A stretch of DNA of 61,605 nucleotides from an uncultured Bacilli bacterium (GCA_934190785.1 CAKPTA010000005.1:1-61605); one strand, 5' to 3'. Shown: positions 9,234-16,641, counted from the stretch's first letter. The notes: generated by a model from the letters alone, not told the origin. Numbers and translations are program-made.

Positions 9234-9319
9234 TGGAATATAAAGAAAAATTATCCGTAGTAGAAGGACAATACGATGAACTTCCAGAAAAAGTGCAATC
9301 TAAATATTTTAATAAATAA
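9233..9319 (+). CDS. 28-aa ORF coupled to the BceB-like gene
   Basis: TAATG overlap: the ATG at 9233 shares its A with the stop of the permease gene, and GGAG (9221-9224) sits 8 nt upstream. The peptide begins MEYKEKLSVVEGQYDELP and has 28 residues, soluble and charged. It ends just before a strong terminator, so it is transcribed with the transporter. Not recognised; it could also be a non-functional leftover. Confidence 0.45.
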   Translation: MEYKEKLSVVEGQYDELPEKVQSKYFNK

Positions 9320-9320
9320 T

Positions 9321-9355
9321 AAAGATAGATTTTAGATAGTCTATCTTTTTTTTTT
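9321..9355 (+). terminator. rho-independent terminator of the Bce module
   Basis: 9-bp stem AAAGATAGA/TCTATCTTT (9321-9329, 9340-9348) followed by a long T-run. Confidence 0.85.
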
Positions 9356-9383
9356 ATATAAAAAATAACCTATTCAACTTAGG

Positions 9384-9665
9384 TTACTTCTTCTTTTCAT
9401 CTACTCGTGTAAAATTCGTTTTATGACTAGAATTGTATTTTAGTAATTCTGATGCAGTCATTTTTAACTTACGATCAATATTTTTGTTCATACCTTCTGC
9501 TATCTTATCAAGCATTTCAATTGTAGGTTTTCTTTTACAATTTTCTAATTCATTTATATAAACTAAATTACTTCCAACTTTCTCAGCAAACTTTTCTTGA
9601 GATAAGTTATATTTTTGTCTATAATATTTTAAATTCATTGATAGTATTTCACGACTATTATTCAT
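9384..9665 (-). CDS. XRE-family transcriptional regulator
   Basis: A 93-aa protein with a Cro/C1 helix-turn-helix in its first 60 residues: NLKYYRQKYNLSQEKFAEKVG, then VYINELENCKRKPTIEMLDKIAEGM. The short basic tail carries no other domain. It is the only minus-strand gene inside the element and faces a leader region with several inverted repeats (9741-9848). A role as repressor of the element is plausible but not shown. Confidence 0.88.
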   Translation of the reverse strand: MNNSREILSMNLKYYRQKYNLSQEKFAEKVGSNLVYINELENCKRKPTIEMLDKIAEGMNKNIDRKLKMTASELLKYNSSHKTNFTRVDEKKK

Positions 9666-9740
9666 AAAATTTTATCTCACTTTCTACAATTTATTTTATA
9701 CAAGTGTTAAATAATTGTCTAAAAATGTTATTATACAGTT

Positions 9741-9761
9741 GTAGTAAATAAATATTACTAC
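9741..9761. promoter_or_regulatory. inverted repeat, candidate operator of the XRE regulator
   Basis: GTAGTAA (9741-9747) and TTACTAC (9755-9761) with a 7-bp spacer. It lies in the divergent region between the XRE gene and the 80-aa-class ORF, as a Cro/C1 operator might. Confidence 0.4.
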
Positions 9762-9786
9762 ATAAACCATTTAACTTTACTGTTCA

Positions 9787-9855
9787 TAAGCACTCCTTTC
9801 CATGTGCTTAGTAGTAAAAACCATAATAGTCGCTAGTACAGGACTATTTTTTTAA
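9787..9855 (+). terminator. two-hairpin leader ending in a terminator (possible attenuator)
   Basis: Hairpin 1 is TAAGCAC/GTGCTTA (9787-9793, 9804-9810), with CTCCTTTCC in the loop. Hairpin 2 is AATAGTC/GACTATT (9825-9831, 9842-9848), followed by TTTTT. The pair lies directly before the ribosome binding site of the next ORF, so transcription could be attenuated here. Confidence 0.5.
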
Positions 9856-9880
9856 TACTAATAATTAGGAAGTGATAGTC

Positions 9881-10114
9881 TTGAAAAAAATTATTAAGAA
9901 AAAATATAATGTCGATGAGGGGATTTTAAGTATAATACTTGCTAATGAGTATCTTTTGCGAGGAAATTCATCATTGCCAAATGAAGTAAAACGACTAATT
10001 ATTGAATATATAGAAAAACTTAGAGAATATACTGGAATCGAAGAAAAAGAACATAAATATGATGATATCATAGATTTTAAATATATTCTGACATATAAAT
10101 TTGAAAAAAATTAA
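9881..10114 (+). CDS. hypothetical element protein, about 77 aa
   Basis: TTG 9881 is 9 nt after AGGAAG (9867-9872) and gives MKKIIKKKYNVDEG. An in-frame GTG at 9872 lies inside the ribosome binding site. The protein is soluble, predicted helical and charged (VKRLIIEYIEKLREYTG). No domain recognised. The order XRE (minus), hairpin leader, small ORF (plus) resembles control modules of Gram-positive integrative elements, but no family match can be claimed. Confidence 0.55.
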   Translation: MKKIIKKKYNVDEGILSIILANEYLLRGNSSLPNEVKRLIIEYIEKLREYTGIEEKEHKYDDIIDFKYILTYKFEKN

Positions 10115-10214
10115 TACGGCTGATAAATAAATTTTTATAAATATAATAAAAGTGGTATTGGAAAAAAATAGCGGGAATATTAAAAACGGATTTACTTTTT
10201 TTTACTTGAGACAT

Positions 10215-10243
10215 TTGGGAAGTTTTCATAAATATGGTACAAT
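10215..10243 (+). promoter_or_regulatory. promoter of the YibE/F pair
   Basis: TTGGGA (10215-10220), a 17-bp spacer, then an extended -10 TGgTACAAT (hexamer 10238-10243). The start codon follows at 10263 with a GGAAGTGA ribosome binding site. Confidence 0.6.
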
Positions 10244-10262
10244 ATAAACTGGAAGTGATAAA

Positions 10263-11324
10263 ATGTCTAATACAAAAAAAATAATTTTTATTGTAATATT
10301 TATAGTATCTATAATTTCTCTGATTTTTGTTTATAATGATGATTTCTTATATTCTAATCAAATTATTAAAATCACAAAAATTGATACAATTAATGAAGAA
10401 ACATCTCAAAATTCATTAGGATTAGAAGAAAAATACTATACAAGAGAGATAACGGGTATAATAACCAATGGTAACCAGAAAGGAAAAGAAAAAACCATCT
10501 CATACGATGAATCTTATTCATCTGTTATTACAGATAAATATAAAATTAATGACAAAATAATAATAGATGCAAGTGGTATTGAATTAAAAAGAGATTTCTA
10601 TCTAACTTTAATGATTGTCATATTTTTGAATTTACTTTATATAGTTGGTTCTTATAAAGGGTTGTTGTCTGTATTAAGTGTTGTTTTGAATTTAGTAATT
10701 TTTTATATTGGTTTATCATTGTACTTTAAAGGTGCTAATTTATTATTTTTATGTGTAATAGAAATGATTATTTTTTCTATTATTTCCTTGATATTAGCAA
10801 GTGGATTTAACAAGAAAACATTATCGGCAATCATTTCTGTAATTATATCAACATTAGTAATGCTCATTACAATTGTGATTATTGTAAATTTTGCTGGTTA
10901 TAAAGGGATAAATTTCAATGAATTATCATTTTTGACTGTTCCTATTGAAGATATTATATTGCCAGAACTATTAATCGGATCTACAGGGGCAATCATGGAT
11001 GTGGCAATCACAATTTCCTCTTCTATATCGGAACTTATTCAAAAAGACAATAATATATCTGTTAAAAATTTGAAAAAATCTGCTAGAGAAATAGGAAAAG
11101 ATATAATGAGTACGATGAGTAATGTTTTATTTTTTACTTATTTATGTTCAGGACTTCCTATTTTTGTGTTAGCATTACGCAACGGATTTTCGATGTATAA
11201 TTATATTTCAACTAATTTTACATTGGAATTAACTAGATTTTTAATTGGTAGCATTGGTATTGTTTTAACCATTCCAGTGTCAGCACATACATCAATTAAA
11301 TTGATGAAAAGAGGTGCAAAATGA
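10263..11324 (+). CDS. YibE/F-family membrane protein (larger subunit)
   Basis: A 353-aa protein. One N-terminal helix (residues about 7-25) is followed by an extracytoplasmic beta-rich part of about 90 residues, then about seven helices. The motifs LIGSTGAIMDVAITISSSI and KSAREIGKDIMSTMSNVLF are the conserved core of the YibE/F family. Its function is unknown (possibly transport). It overlaps the next gene by 4 bp (ATGA), and that gene is a shorter homologue, so the two probably form a heteromeric membrane complex. It is cargo of the element. Confidence 0.82.
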   Translation: MSNTKKIIFIVIFIVSIISLIFVYNDDFLYSNQIIKITKIDTINEETSQNSLGLEEKYYTREITGIITNGNQKGKEKTISYDESYSSVITDKYKINDKIIIDASGIELKRDFYLTLMIVIFLNLLYIVGSYKGLLSVLSVVLNLVIFYIGLSLYFKGANLLFLCVIEMIIFSIISLILASGFNKKTLSAIISVIISTLVMLITIVIIVNFAGYKGINFNELSFLTVPIEDIILPELLIGSTGAIMDVAITISSSISELIQKDNNISVKNLKKSAREIGKDIMSTMSNVLFFTYLCSGLPIFVLALRNGFSMYNYISTNFTLELTRFLIGSIGIVLTIPVSAHTSIKLMKRGAK

Positions 11325-12076
11325 ATATAATATTAATTATTTTATTATTTTTATTAATGATTTATATTGATATAAAAAGAGGAATAAAATTATTTTTATC
11401 TATATTATTTAATTTTATTATTTTAATGATTATTTTTTACTTAATTGCTATTGGATTAAATCCTATAATTTGTTCTTTAATAGGCTGTTTTATAATAAGT
11501 TATATAATATTATATTATGTAAATGAAAGAAATATAAAAACAGAATCTAGTTTGAAATCAGTTATTATTGTTCTAATTATATTATCATTTCTTATATTTT
11601 TTGTAACGAAAATATCAAGAATTGCTGGTTTTGGATATGAATCGTACGAAGAAATAAACATGTTTTCTTATGATGTAAAAATAGATTTTACTAACATTGC
11701 AATTTCTATGATACTAATTAGTTTAATTGGAGCAACGGTTGATTCTTCAATAGCAATTTCTTCTGCTTTATATGAAGTATATGATAATAATAAAAACTTA
11801 TCAAAAAAAGATTTATTTCTATCAGGAATGAATATAGGAAAAGATATATTATGTACGACGAATAATACCTTAATGTTTGCTTTTTTAGGTGAATTTATGA
11901 CATTATTGATCTGGTTTTATAAAGGAGATTATTCATTTTTAGAAATTGTAAATGCAAAGACATTCGTTTCAGAAATGATTAAAATATTATTTAGTGCAGT
12001 AGGCTGTATTATAGTTATACCTATAACTGCATATATTACAACTGAATCACTAAAAAAAGATGGAAACAATAATTAA
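11321..12076 (+). CDS. YibE/F-family membrane protein (smaller subunit)
   Basis: A 251-aa protein with about seven hydrophobic helices. It has the same core as its neighbour (LIGATVDSSIAISSAL, SGMNIGKDILCTTNNTLMF) but lacks the N-terminal extracytoplasmic part. Translationally coupled to the upstream gene. Tandem YibE/F pairs are common in Bacillota; the substrate is unknown. Confidence 0.8.
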   Translation: MNIILIILLFLLMIYIDIKRGIKLFLSILFNFIILMIIFYLIAIGLNPIICSLIGCFIISYIILYYVNERNIKTESSLKSVIIVLIILSFLIFFVTKISRIAGFGYESYEEINMFSYDVKIDFTNIAISMILISLIGATVDSSIAISSALYEVYDNNKNLSKKDLFLSGMNIGKDILCTTNNTLMFAFLGEFMTLLIWFYKGDYSFLEIVNAKTFVSEMIKILFSAVGCIIVIPITAYITTESLKKDGNNN

Positions 12077-12084
12077 GTTAATTT

Positions 12085-12120
12085 AAAATTATCATATAAT
12101 TTCATGTGGTAATTTTTTTT
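12085..12120 (+). terminator. terminator of the YibE/F operon
   Basis: 12-bp stem with two G-U pairs (12085-12096 with 12105-12116), an 8-nt loop and a T8 run. Confidence 0.8.
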
Positions 12121-12133
12121 GAAATTATTGAAA

Positions 12134-12465
12134 ATGAAAAATATTTTCAAATTCTATTGAACAAAATTTAAAACTGAAGAAATTAATAAGTTAAATAATA
12201 TTGTTAATATCGTTAATGATTTATTAAAAGATAAAATTAAATTATTTGAGTTTAAAGAAAATAATAATCGTACATTTGCTAGTTTTGAGTTAAAAGAACC
12301 TTTAAGTACAAAGAATCAATATTTCTAAAAGGGAAAATAAATAAAGAAGTTTATCATTTAGAAATTGACAATGGAAATAATACAAAATCAACTATTGAAA
12401 TACATTTAAAGAATCCTTTAGAAAAAGATTTAACTTTGGAAAGAAAGGTACATAACAATGTCTAG
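12134..12465 (+). pseudogene. decayed gene of unknown function
   Basis: ATG 12134 opens MKNIFKFY, then TGA at 12158. The same frame continues to TAA at 12326 (FKTEEINKLNNIVNIVN, FEFKENNNRTFASFELKE). A frameshift near 12320 then restores coding sense (IFLKGKINKEVYHLEIDNG, STIEIHLKNPLEK) until TAG at 12463. The charged, non-repetitive reading across two frames indicates a former gene of about 110 codons. There is no ribosome binding site of note. This fills the gap between the YibE/F genes and the recombinase region. Confidence 0.6.
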
Positions 12466-12508
12466 TTCTTATTCAAATACTAAAGCAATAGAATTTAGTA
12501 AGGGTGAT

Positions 12509-12640
12509 ATGATGAATAAGAATATAGAAATATATAATTATGATTCTAATGGTAATAAAGTAGATCCAAGTTTAATGGTTATAAATATAAAAGTTATATA
12601 TGAGATAGTAAAAAAATATATTAAGGAGCAAACTTCTTAA
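12509..12640 (+). CDS. small ORF upstream of the recombinase
   Basis: ATG 12509 follows AAGGGTGAT and gives a peptide of 43 aa (MMNKNIEIYNYDSNGNKVDP...). A longer reading from ATG 12458 overlaps the decayed gene and has no ribosome binding site. Small genes directly before serine recombinases sometimes encode directionality factors; nothing in this sequence proves that. Not recognised. Confidence 0.45.
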   Translation: MMNKNIEIYNYDSNGNKVDPSLMVINIKVIYEIVKKYIKEQTS

Positions 12641-12641
12641 T

Positions 12642-12667
12642 ATGATTTTACTTTTAAAAAAAATCAT
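12642..12667. repeat. inverted repeat between small ORF and recombinase
   Basis: ATGATTTT (12642-12649) and AAAATCAT (12660-12667) can form an 8-bp stem. No T-run follows on the plus strand, so this is a weak terminator or a binding site. Confidence 0.35.
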
Positions 12668-12701
12668 GCTAGGATGTTTTTGTAAGTTTATAGTTCCTAT
12701 A

Positions 12702-12713
12702 AAAAAGACCTTT
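12702..12713. repeat. 12-bp inverted copy of an element left-end sequence
   Basis: AAAAAGACCTTT, just upstream of the recombinase ribosome binding site, is the exact reverse complement of AAAGGTCTTTTT at 3526-3537, close to the left end of the element. It could be a shared binding site for recombinase or an accessory factor; chance cannot be excluded in AT-rich DNA. Confidence 0.4.
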
Positions 12714-12736
12714 ATAAAAGCAAAGGAGGAATTATT

Positions 12737-14083
12737 ATAAAGGCAGGACTATATGCTAGAGTTTCTACTGATATGCAATTAGAAGGTTATTCAATAGATG
12801 CACAAAAAGAATTTTTGTTGAACTATGCTAAAAGCAAGGAATTTACAGAATATGAATATTATGTTGATGGTGGTTATAGTGGTAAAGATTTAAACAGACC
12901 AGAAATTCAAAGATTAATTCAAGATGTAAAAGAACATAAAATTGATACGGTTATTGTATTTAAACTAGATAGAATTTCTAGAAGTCAAAAAGATACATTA
13001 TATTTAATTGAAGAAGTATTTAATAAATATGGTGTTGGATTTATTTCAATGAAAGAGAACTTTGATACAACAAGTCCTTTTGGTAAAGCAATGATTGGAG
13101 TGTTATCTGTATTTGCTCAATTAGAAAGAGAAACAATCCTAGAAAGAACAAGAATAGGAATTAAAAAAAGAGCAGAAGATGGATATTGGCGAGGAGGAGG
13201 AAAAATACCTTTTCCTTATAAATATGACAGGGAGCAAGGTATTTTAATACCAATACCAGAACAAGTTGAAATATTAAATAAAATGATTTCTATGTATTTA
13301 AGTGGTAAAAGTTTTAATAATATTGGTGAAGTTGTAGGTATGGACGAAAGAATGGTAGAAAGAAGATTATTATCTATAACAAATACTGGTGTTGTTCCAT
13401 ATAAAGGGCAAATTTATGATGGAAAACATGAAGCCGTTGTATCAAAAGAATTGTATGAAGAAATATTAAGGGTTAATAAACTAAGAAGTAGAGAAAAATA
13501 TGAAAAACATTATTTACTAACTGGTAAAATAATCTGTGGTCATTGTGGTGCAAGATATCGTTATCAAAAATGGGGCAAAAGATTAATTATGTATTGCAAT
13601 TCTCAGCAATCAAGTAAAAAGAGATATATAAAAGATCCTAATTGTAAAAATAAAAGGTGGGATACATTTGAAATTGAAGATATTGTATTAGAACAATTAT
13701 TTTCAATGAGTTTAGATGAAAATTTATTTAATTCAACCTTTAACATTGCAACAGTCAATGTACTTAATGAACTAAAAGATAGAAAAGAAAGAATAAATAG
13801 GCAAATTGAAAATTTAATCAATTTTATTTCAAATGGTATTGCAGTAGAAGAAACTAGTAAAAAAATAAAAGAATTAGAAAAAGAAAAAACAAATATTGAA
13901 GAGAAAATCAAAAATAGTGAACAAAGAGAAAAAGCAAATAAAGTTGCTTTTGAAATGGTAAAAAGTTTAAAATTCACATGGATGTATATGTCTTTTGAAG
14001 AACAAAGAAGTATTATAGAAAATTTAATAGATCGTGTTGTTATTGATAATAATAAAGTAAGTATCTATTATAAAATATTATAA
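12737..14083 (+). CDS. large serine recombinase (integrase) of the element
   Basis: An N-terminal resolvase domain reads KAGLYARVSTDMQLEGYSIDAQ (shown here in two parts: KAGLYARVSTDMQ and LEGYSIDAQ), with the catalytic Ser in ARVSTD. Then come DGGYSGKDLNRP, VFKLDRISR and FAQLERETILERTRIG, a recombinase domain, a zinc ribbon (ICGHCGARYRY ... YC ... C) and a C-terminal coiled coil (about 345-400). The first ATG in frame (12773) would drop the catalytic serine. The frame opens just after AAAGGAGG (12722-12729) at ATT/ATA codons, so initiation at ATA 12737 (or ATT 12734) is inferred. The product is about 448 aa. It lies at the right end of the element beside attR, as usual for integrases. Confidence 0.9.
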   Translation: MKAGLYARVSTDMQLEGYSIDAQKEFLLNYAKSKEFTEYEYYVDGGYSGKDLNRPEIQRLIQDVKEHKIDTVIVFKLDRISRSQKDTLYLIEEVFNKYGVGFISMKENFDTTSPFGKAMIGVLSVFAQLERETILERTRIGIKKRAEDGYWRGGGKIPFPYKYDREQGILIPIPEQVEILNKMISMYLSGKSFNNIGEVVGMDERMVERRLLSITNTGVVPYKGQIYDGKHEAVVSKELYEEILRVNKLRSREKYEKHYLLTGKIICGHCGARYRYQKWGKRLIMYCNSQQSSKKRYIKDPNCKNKRWDTFEIEDIVLEQLFSMSLDENLFNSTFNIATVNVLNELKDRKERINRQIENLINFISNGIAVEETSKKIKELEKEKTNIEEKIKNSEQREKANKVAFEMVKSLKFTWMYMSFEEQRSIIENLIDRVVIDNNKVSIYYKIL

Positions 14084-14736
14084 TTGTTTTTGAAGCCATT
14101 TTCTCGCACCATGTCTTTAATCCCAATTAAAGTCATACTAATATTAATTTTAGCAGCACTAACGATGGTATTTTTATTACTTGGAAGTATTAATTTAAAA
14201 AATATTTGAGTTTTGCTTGCTCCAAATGATTTCATTAATTTAATTTTATTTGAATCTGTATCATTAAAACTTTGAGTTACGTTGATAATAGTTATAATCA
14301 CTGAAATAAGTAATGCCATAAGAACAATTGATTTTATACCAGCGCCTGCCCATATGATTATAATTGGACCTAATGATACTTTTGGTAGACTATTCAATAC
14401 AGTTAAATATGGATCCAATATTCTAGCTATAAATGGATTCCACCATAGAATAGTTGCCATTAAACATCCTATAAAAGTTCCAAGTAAAAAACTAATACCT
14501 GTTTCGTATACTGTTATAAAAATATGATGAAATAAATTTTTATTTTTATATAATTCAGTAATTGTTTGAATAATTTTTTTGGGACTTGAAGCTATAAATG
14601 AGTTGATAATATTTTTATCAGATAATATTTGCCAAAGAAAAATAAAGCCTATTAATATTGCAACTTGTATTGTTCTAATGATGTATTTACGTCTTTTTAT
14701 GTTTAACAGAAATTTCTTATGCTCTATACTATACAT
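14068..14736 (-). pseudogene. ABC permease, N-terminal part truncated by the element
   Basis: BPD/SsuC-type permease. Native sequence runs from MYSIEHKK (ATG 14736, overlapping the ATPase stop) to ISMTLIG at about 14124. It includes the EAA-like loop KLMKSFGASKTQIFFKLILPS and about four TM helices. After the junction, 17 foreign codons (IKDMVRENGFKNNYNIL) are read from the element before the stop at 14068. The end is missing and is found at 3314-3493. The truncated protein lacks the last helices and is expected to be inactive, so the importer is likely off while the element is integrated. Confidence 0.9.
14100..14127. other. right attachment site of the element (attR-like)
   Basis: The element arm TTTCTCGCAC (14100-14109) is followed by 13 bp and then CCAAT (14123-14127), where permease sequence resumes. 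It mirrors the left end at 3492-3516. Confidence 0.75.
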
Positions 14737-15481
14737 GAAAATCAATATCCTTCCATATCATATCATAATATTCTGAAAATTCTTTGCACTTTCTATTTTC
14801 AATTGGCGTTGATTTATTACTTAATTTTATATCATAAATATTTTTAATCTTACTTGGTCTTTCAGATAAAACTATAACTTTGTCAGACATACTAATAGCC
14901 TCAGCTAAGTCATGTGTAACCATGATAGCGCTTTTCTTTTCTTTTTTAATAATATTATATACATCATCAGAAACAGCTAGTCTTGATTGATAATCTAAGG
15001 CACTGAATGGTTCATCTAAAAACAATATATCAGGCTTTGTCGCAAGAGTACGTATTAGAGCAACTCGCTGTCTCATTCCACCAGATAAATTTTCAGGATA
15101 ACTGTTTATAAAGTCTTTTAAACCATATGTTTCAAGTAAATGTATAACATAATTTTTATTTTCTTCATTTAATTCATGTTTTACTTCAAGACCAAGTAGG
15201 CAATTTTCTAATATTGTTCTAAAATCAAATAAACTATCATTTTGAAGCATGTATCCTAAGTTTATATTTTCATTTATTTCTATAGTTCCACCCGATTTAG
15301 GAATTAATCCACATAGGATTGATAAAATTGTTGATTTTCCACATCCACTAGGACCAACTATTGAAACAAATTCACCGTTTTTTAGAGAATATGTAAAATT
15401 TTCCACAGCTAAAATTTCATTTTGCGTTGTGTGATAAATTTTTTTGAGATTCTTAATTTTTAAAATATCATTTTCCACCAT
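14729..15481 (-). CDS. ABC transporter ATPase, SsuB/TauB/ThiZ type
   Basis: A 250-aa ATPase with Walker A GPSGCGKST, Q-loop LQNDSLF, signature LSGGMRQR, Walker B DILFLDEPFSALD and H-loop VTHD. The FSALD form is typical of the nitrate/sulfonate/thiamine-precursor importer class. ATG 15481 follows TGGAGCGATTT; the longer GTG reading overlaps that site. It lies between the binding-protein gene (89 bp or less upstream) and the interrupted permease, whose start it overlaps. Confidence 0.9.
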   Translation of the reverse strand: MVENDILKIKNLKKIYHTTQNEILAVENFTYSLKNGEFVSIVGPSGCGKSTILSILCGLIPKSGGTIEINENINLGYMLQNDSLFDFRTILENCLLGLEVKHELNEENKNYVIHLLETYGLKDFINSYPENLSGGMRQRVALIRTLATKPDILFLDEPFSALDYQSRLAVSDDVYNIIKKEKKSAIMVTHDLAEAISMSDKVIVLSERPSKIKNIYDIKLSNKSTPIENRKCKEFSEYYDMIWKDIDFHV

Positions 15482-15570
15482 AAATCGCTCCACTCTAATC
15501 TATATTATGCACATATACTTTTTTTGGTTATGTTATTTGTAACGGATAAAAGAAAAAGAGACAACGCTCT

Positions 15571-16554
15571 TTATTTCGAAAATTTATTGTTAACTAATTT
15601 TTCATATGGGGCATTTTTATCTAATTCACCAGCATTTTTTACAATTTCTTGAACATGGTTAAAATCTTCTTCAGATATATAGGTGTTATCAAACCATGCA
15701 TCGATAGTTTTATATCTTTCAACTACTTTTGTAACATCATTTAAAGTATTATCTGGGAAAAATGTTAGAATTTTTTCGGCAATATCACTGGCTTCATGTG
15801 TTCTTGTATATTCTAAAGCTTTATTTATTGCCTTTGTATATCCTTCAATAACGTCTTCATTTTCTTCAATATAACTTTTTCTAGCATTATATGTTGTGTA
15901 TGGAACATTACCTCCAAGTTCACCAACAGAAGCAACTACATATCCTACTTTTTGTTTTTCTAATTGAAGTGCAGTTGGTTCAAATACGGATACATAATCA
16001 CCAATTCCACCAATGAATGCTCCAGTAGTAGATGCAAAATCAATAGATGTATCAAAATTTACATCTTCAGTTTTTAATCCATTTTGATTTAATGCCCATT
16101 CTAGTGTCATGGCTGGCATTCCACCTTTTCTTCCAGCAATAATATGTTTTCCTTTTAAATCTTCTACTTTAAAATTATCATTTTTTTCACGTGCTACTAG
16201 AAAACTTCCATCTTTTTTTGTTAATCCAGCAAAGTTAATAAGATAATCTTTTTCTCCTTGATTGTATACATATATTGTGGCTTCACTTCCACAAAATCCA
16301 ATTTCAACATCACCACTTAAAACAGCTGCTGTAACATTATTAGCTCCAGAAGTTAAAATAAATTCAACATCGATGCCTTCATCCTCAAAATATCCAAGTG
16401 CATCTGCAAGATATTGTGGTGCATAGAATATTGAATGTGTAACCTCTGCAACTTTTATTTTCTTTAAATTGTTATCTTTTTTGTTCATGAAAGGAAGTGC
16501 TATACATAAACAAAGTAGACATACACTTATTATTGAAATTATTAATTTTTTCAA
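15571..16554 (-). CDS. ABC substrate-binding protein, NMT1/SsuA-like
   Basis: About 328 aa. An N-terminal hydrophobic signal (IISIISVCLLCLCIALPF) contains three Cys but no good lipobox. The mature part starts KKIKVAEVTHSIFYAPQYLADALGYFEDEGIDVEFI (quoted as KVAEVTHSIFYAPQY and GYFEDEGIDVEF), the standard opening of NMT1/THI5-like and SsuA proteins. GAFIGGIGDYVSVFEPTA lies in the hinge/ligand region. TTG 16554 is well spaced from GGAGAGGTG; GTG 16563 overlaps that site. The substrate (sulfonate, nitrate or HMP/riboflavin-like) cannot be decided. Confidence 0.85.
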   Translation of the reverse strand: MKKLIISIISVCLLCLCIALPFMNKKDNNLKKIKVAEVTHSIFYAPQYLADALGYFEDEGIDVEFILTSGANNVTAAVLSGDVEIGFCGSEATIYVYNQGEKDYLINFAGLTKKDGSFLVAREKNDNFKVEDLKGKHIIAGRKGGMPAMTLEWALNQNGLKTEDVNFDTSIDFASTTGAFIGGIGDYVSVFEPTALQLEKQKVGYVVASVGELGGNVPYTTYNARKSYIEENEDVIEGYTKAINKALEYTRTHEASDIAEKILTFFPDNTLNDVTKVVERYKTIDAWFDNTYISEEDFNHVQEIVKNAGELDKNAPYEKLVNNKFSK

Positions 16555-16575
16555 AAATTTCACCTCTCCATTTCA

Positions 16576-16610
16576 AAGATAGTATATTCTTAAAATTAGT
16601 TTTGGTTCAT
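16576..16610 (-). promoter_or_regulatory. promoter of the ABC importer operon
   Basis: On the minus strand TATACT (plus-strand 16581-16586) has a weak -35 TGAACC 17 bp upstream. It lies just before the binding-protein gene. Confidence 0.45.
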
Positions 16611-16612
16611 TA

Positions 16613-16641
16613 TTGACAGTATTTTAATAAAATGTTATTAT
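16613..16641 (+). promoter_or_regulatory. promoter of the transglutaminase-like gene
   Basis: Consensus TTGACA (16613-16618), a 17-bp spacer and an extended -10 TGtTATTAT (hexamer 16636-16641). Confidence 0.75.

Larger units (their letters stand above)
3492..14127. mobile_element. 10.6-kb serine-recombinase integrative element inserted in an ABC permease gene
   Basis: The borders are deduced from the split permease. Both junctions contain CCAAT (3492-3496 and 14123-14127). Exactly 13 bp inside each CC, an identical 10-bp arm occurs in mirror orientation: GTGCGAGAAA at 3507-3516 and TTTCTCGCAC at 14100-14109. The element holds a Bce-type regulator/transporter module, a YibE/F pair, an XRE regulator, small ORFs, two decayed genes and, at its right end, a large serine recombinase. 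No relaxase, coupling protein, type IV secretion, replication or phage structural gene is seen, so it is not an obvious conjugative element or prophage. Confidence 0.88.

Noticed and set aside
12134..12465. TGA read as tryptophan (recoded genetic code)
   Set aside because: Several intact genes end in TGA (tsaE, the response regulator, deoC, lysS), and the same region also has a frameshift, so decay is the simpler reading.
12773..14083. Recombinase starting at ATG 12773
   Set aside because: This start removes the conserved YARVS segment with the catalytic serine although the upstream frame is open and has a strong ribosome binding site.
3492..14127. Conjugative element or prophage
   Set aside because: No relaxase, VirB4/VirD4-like ATPase, replication, terminase, capsid or lysis gene is seen between the borders.
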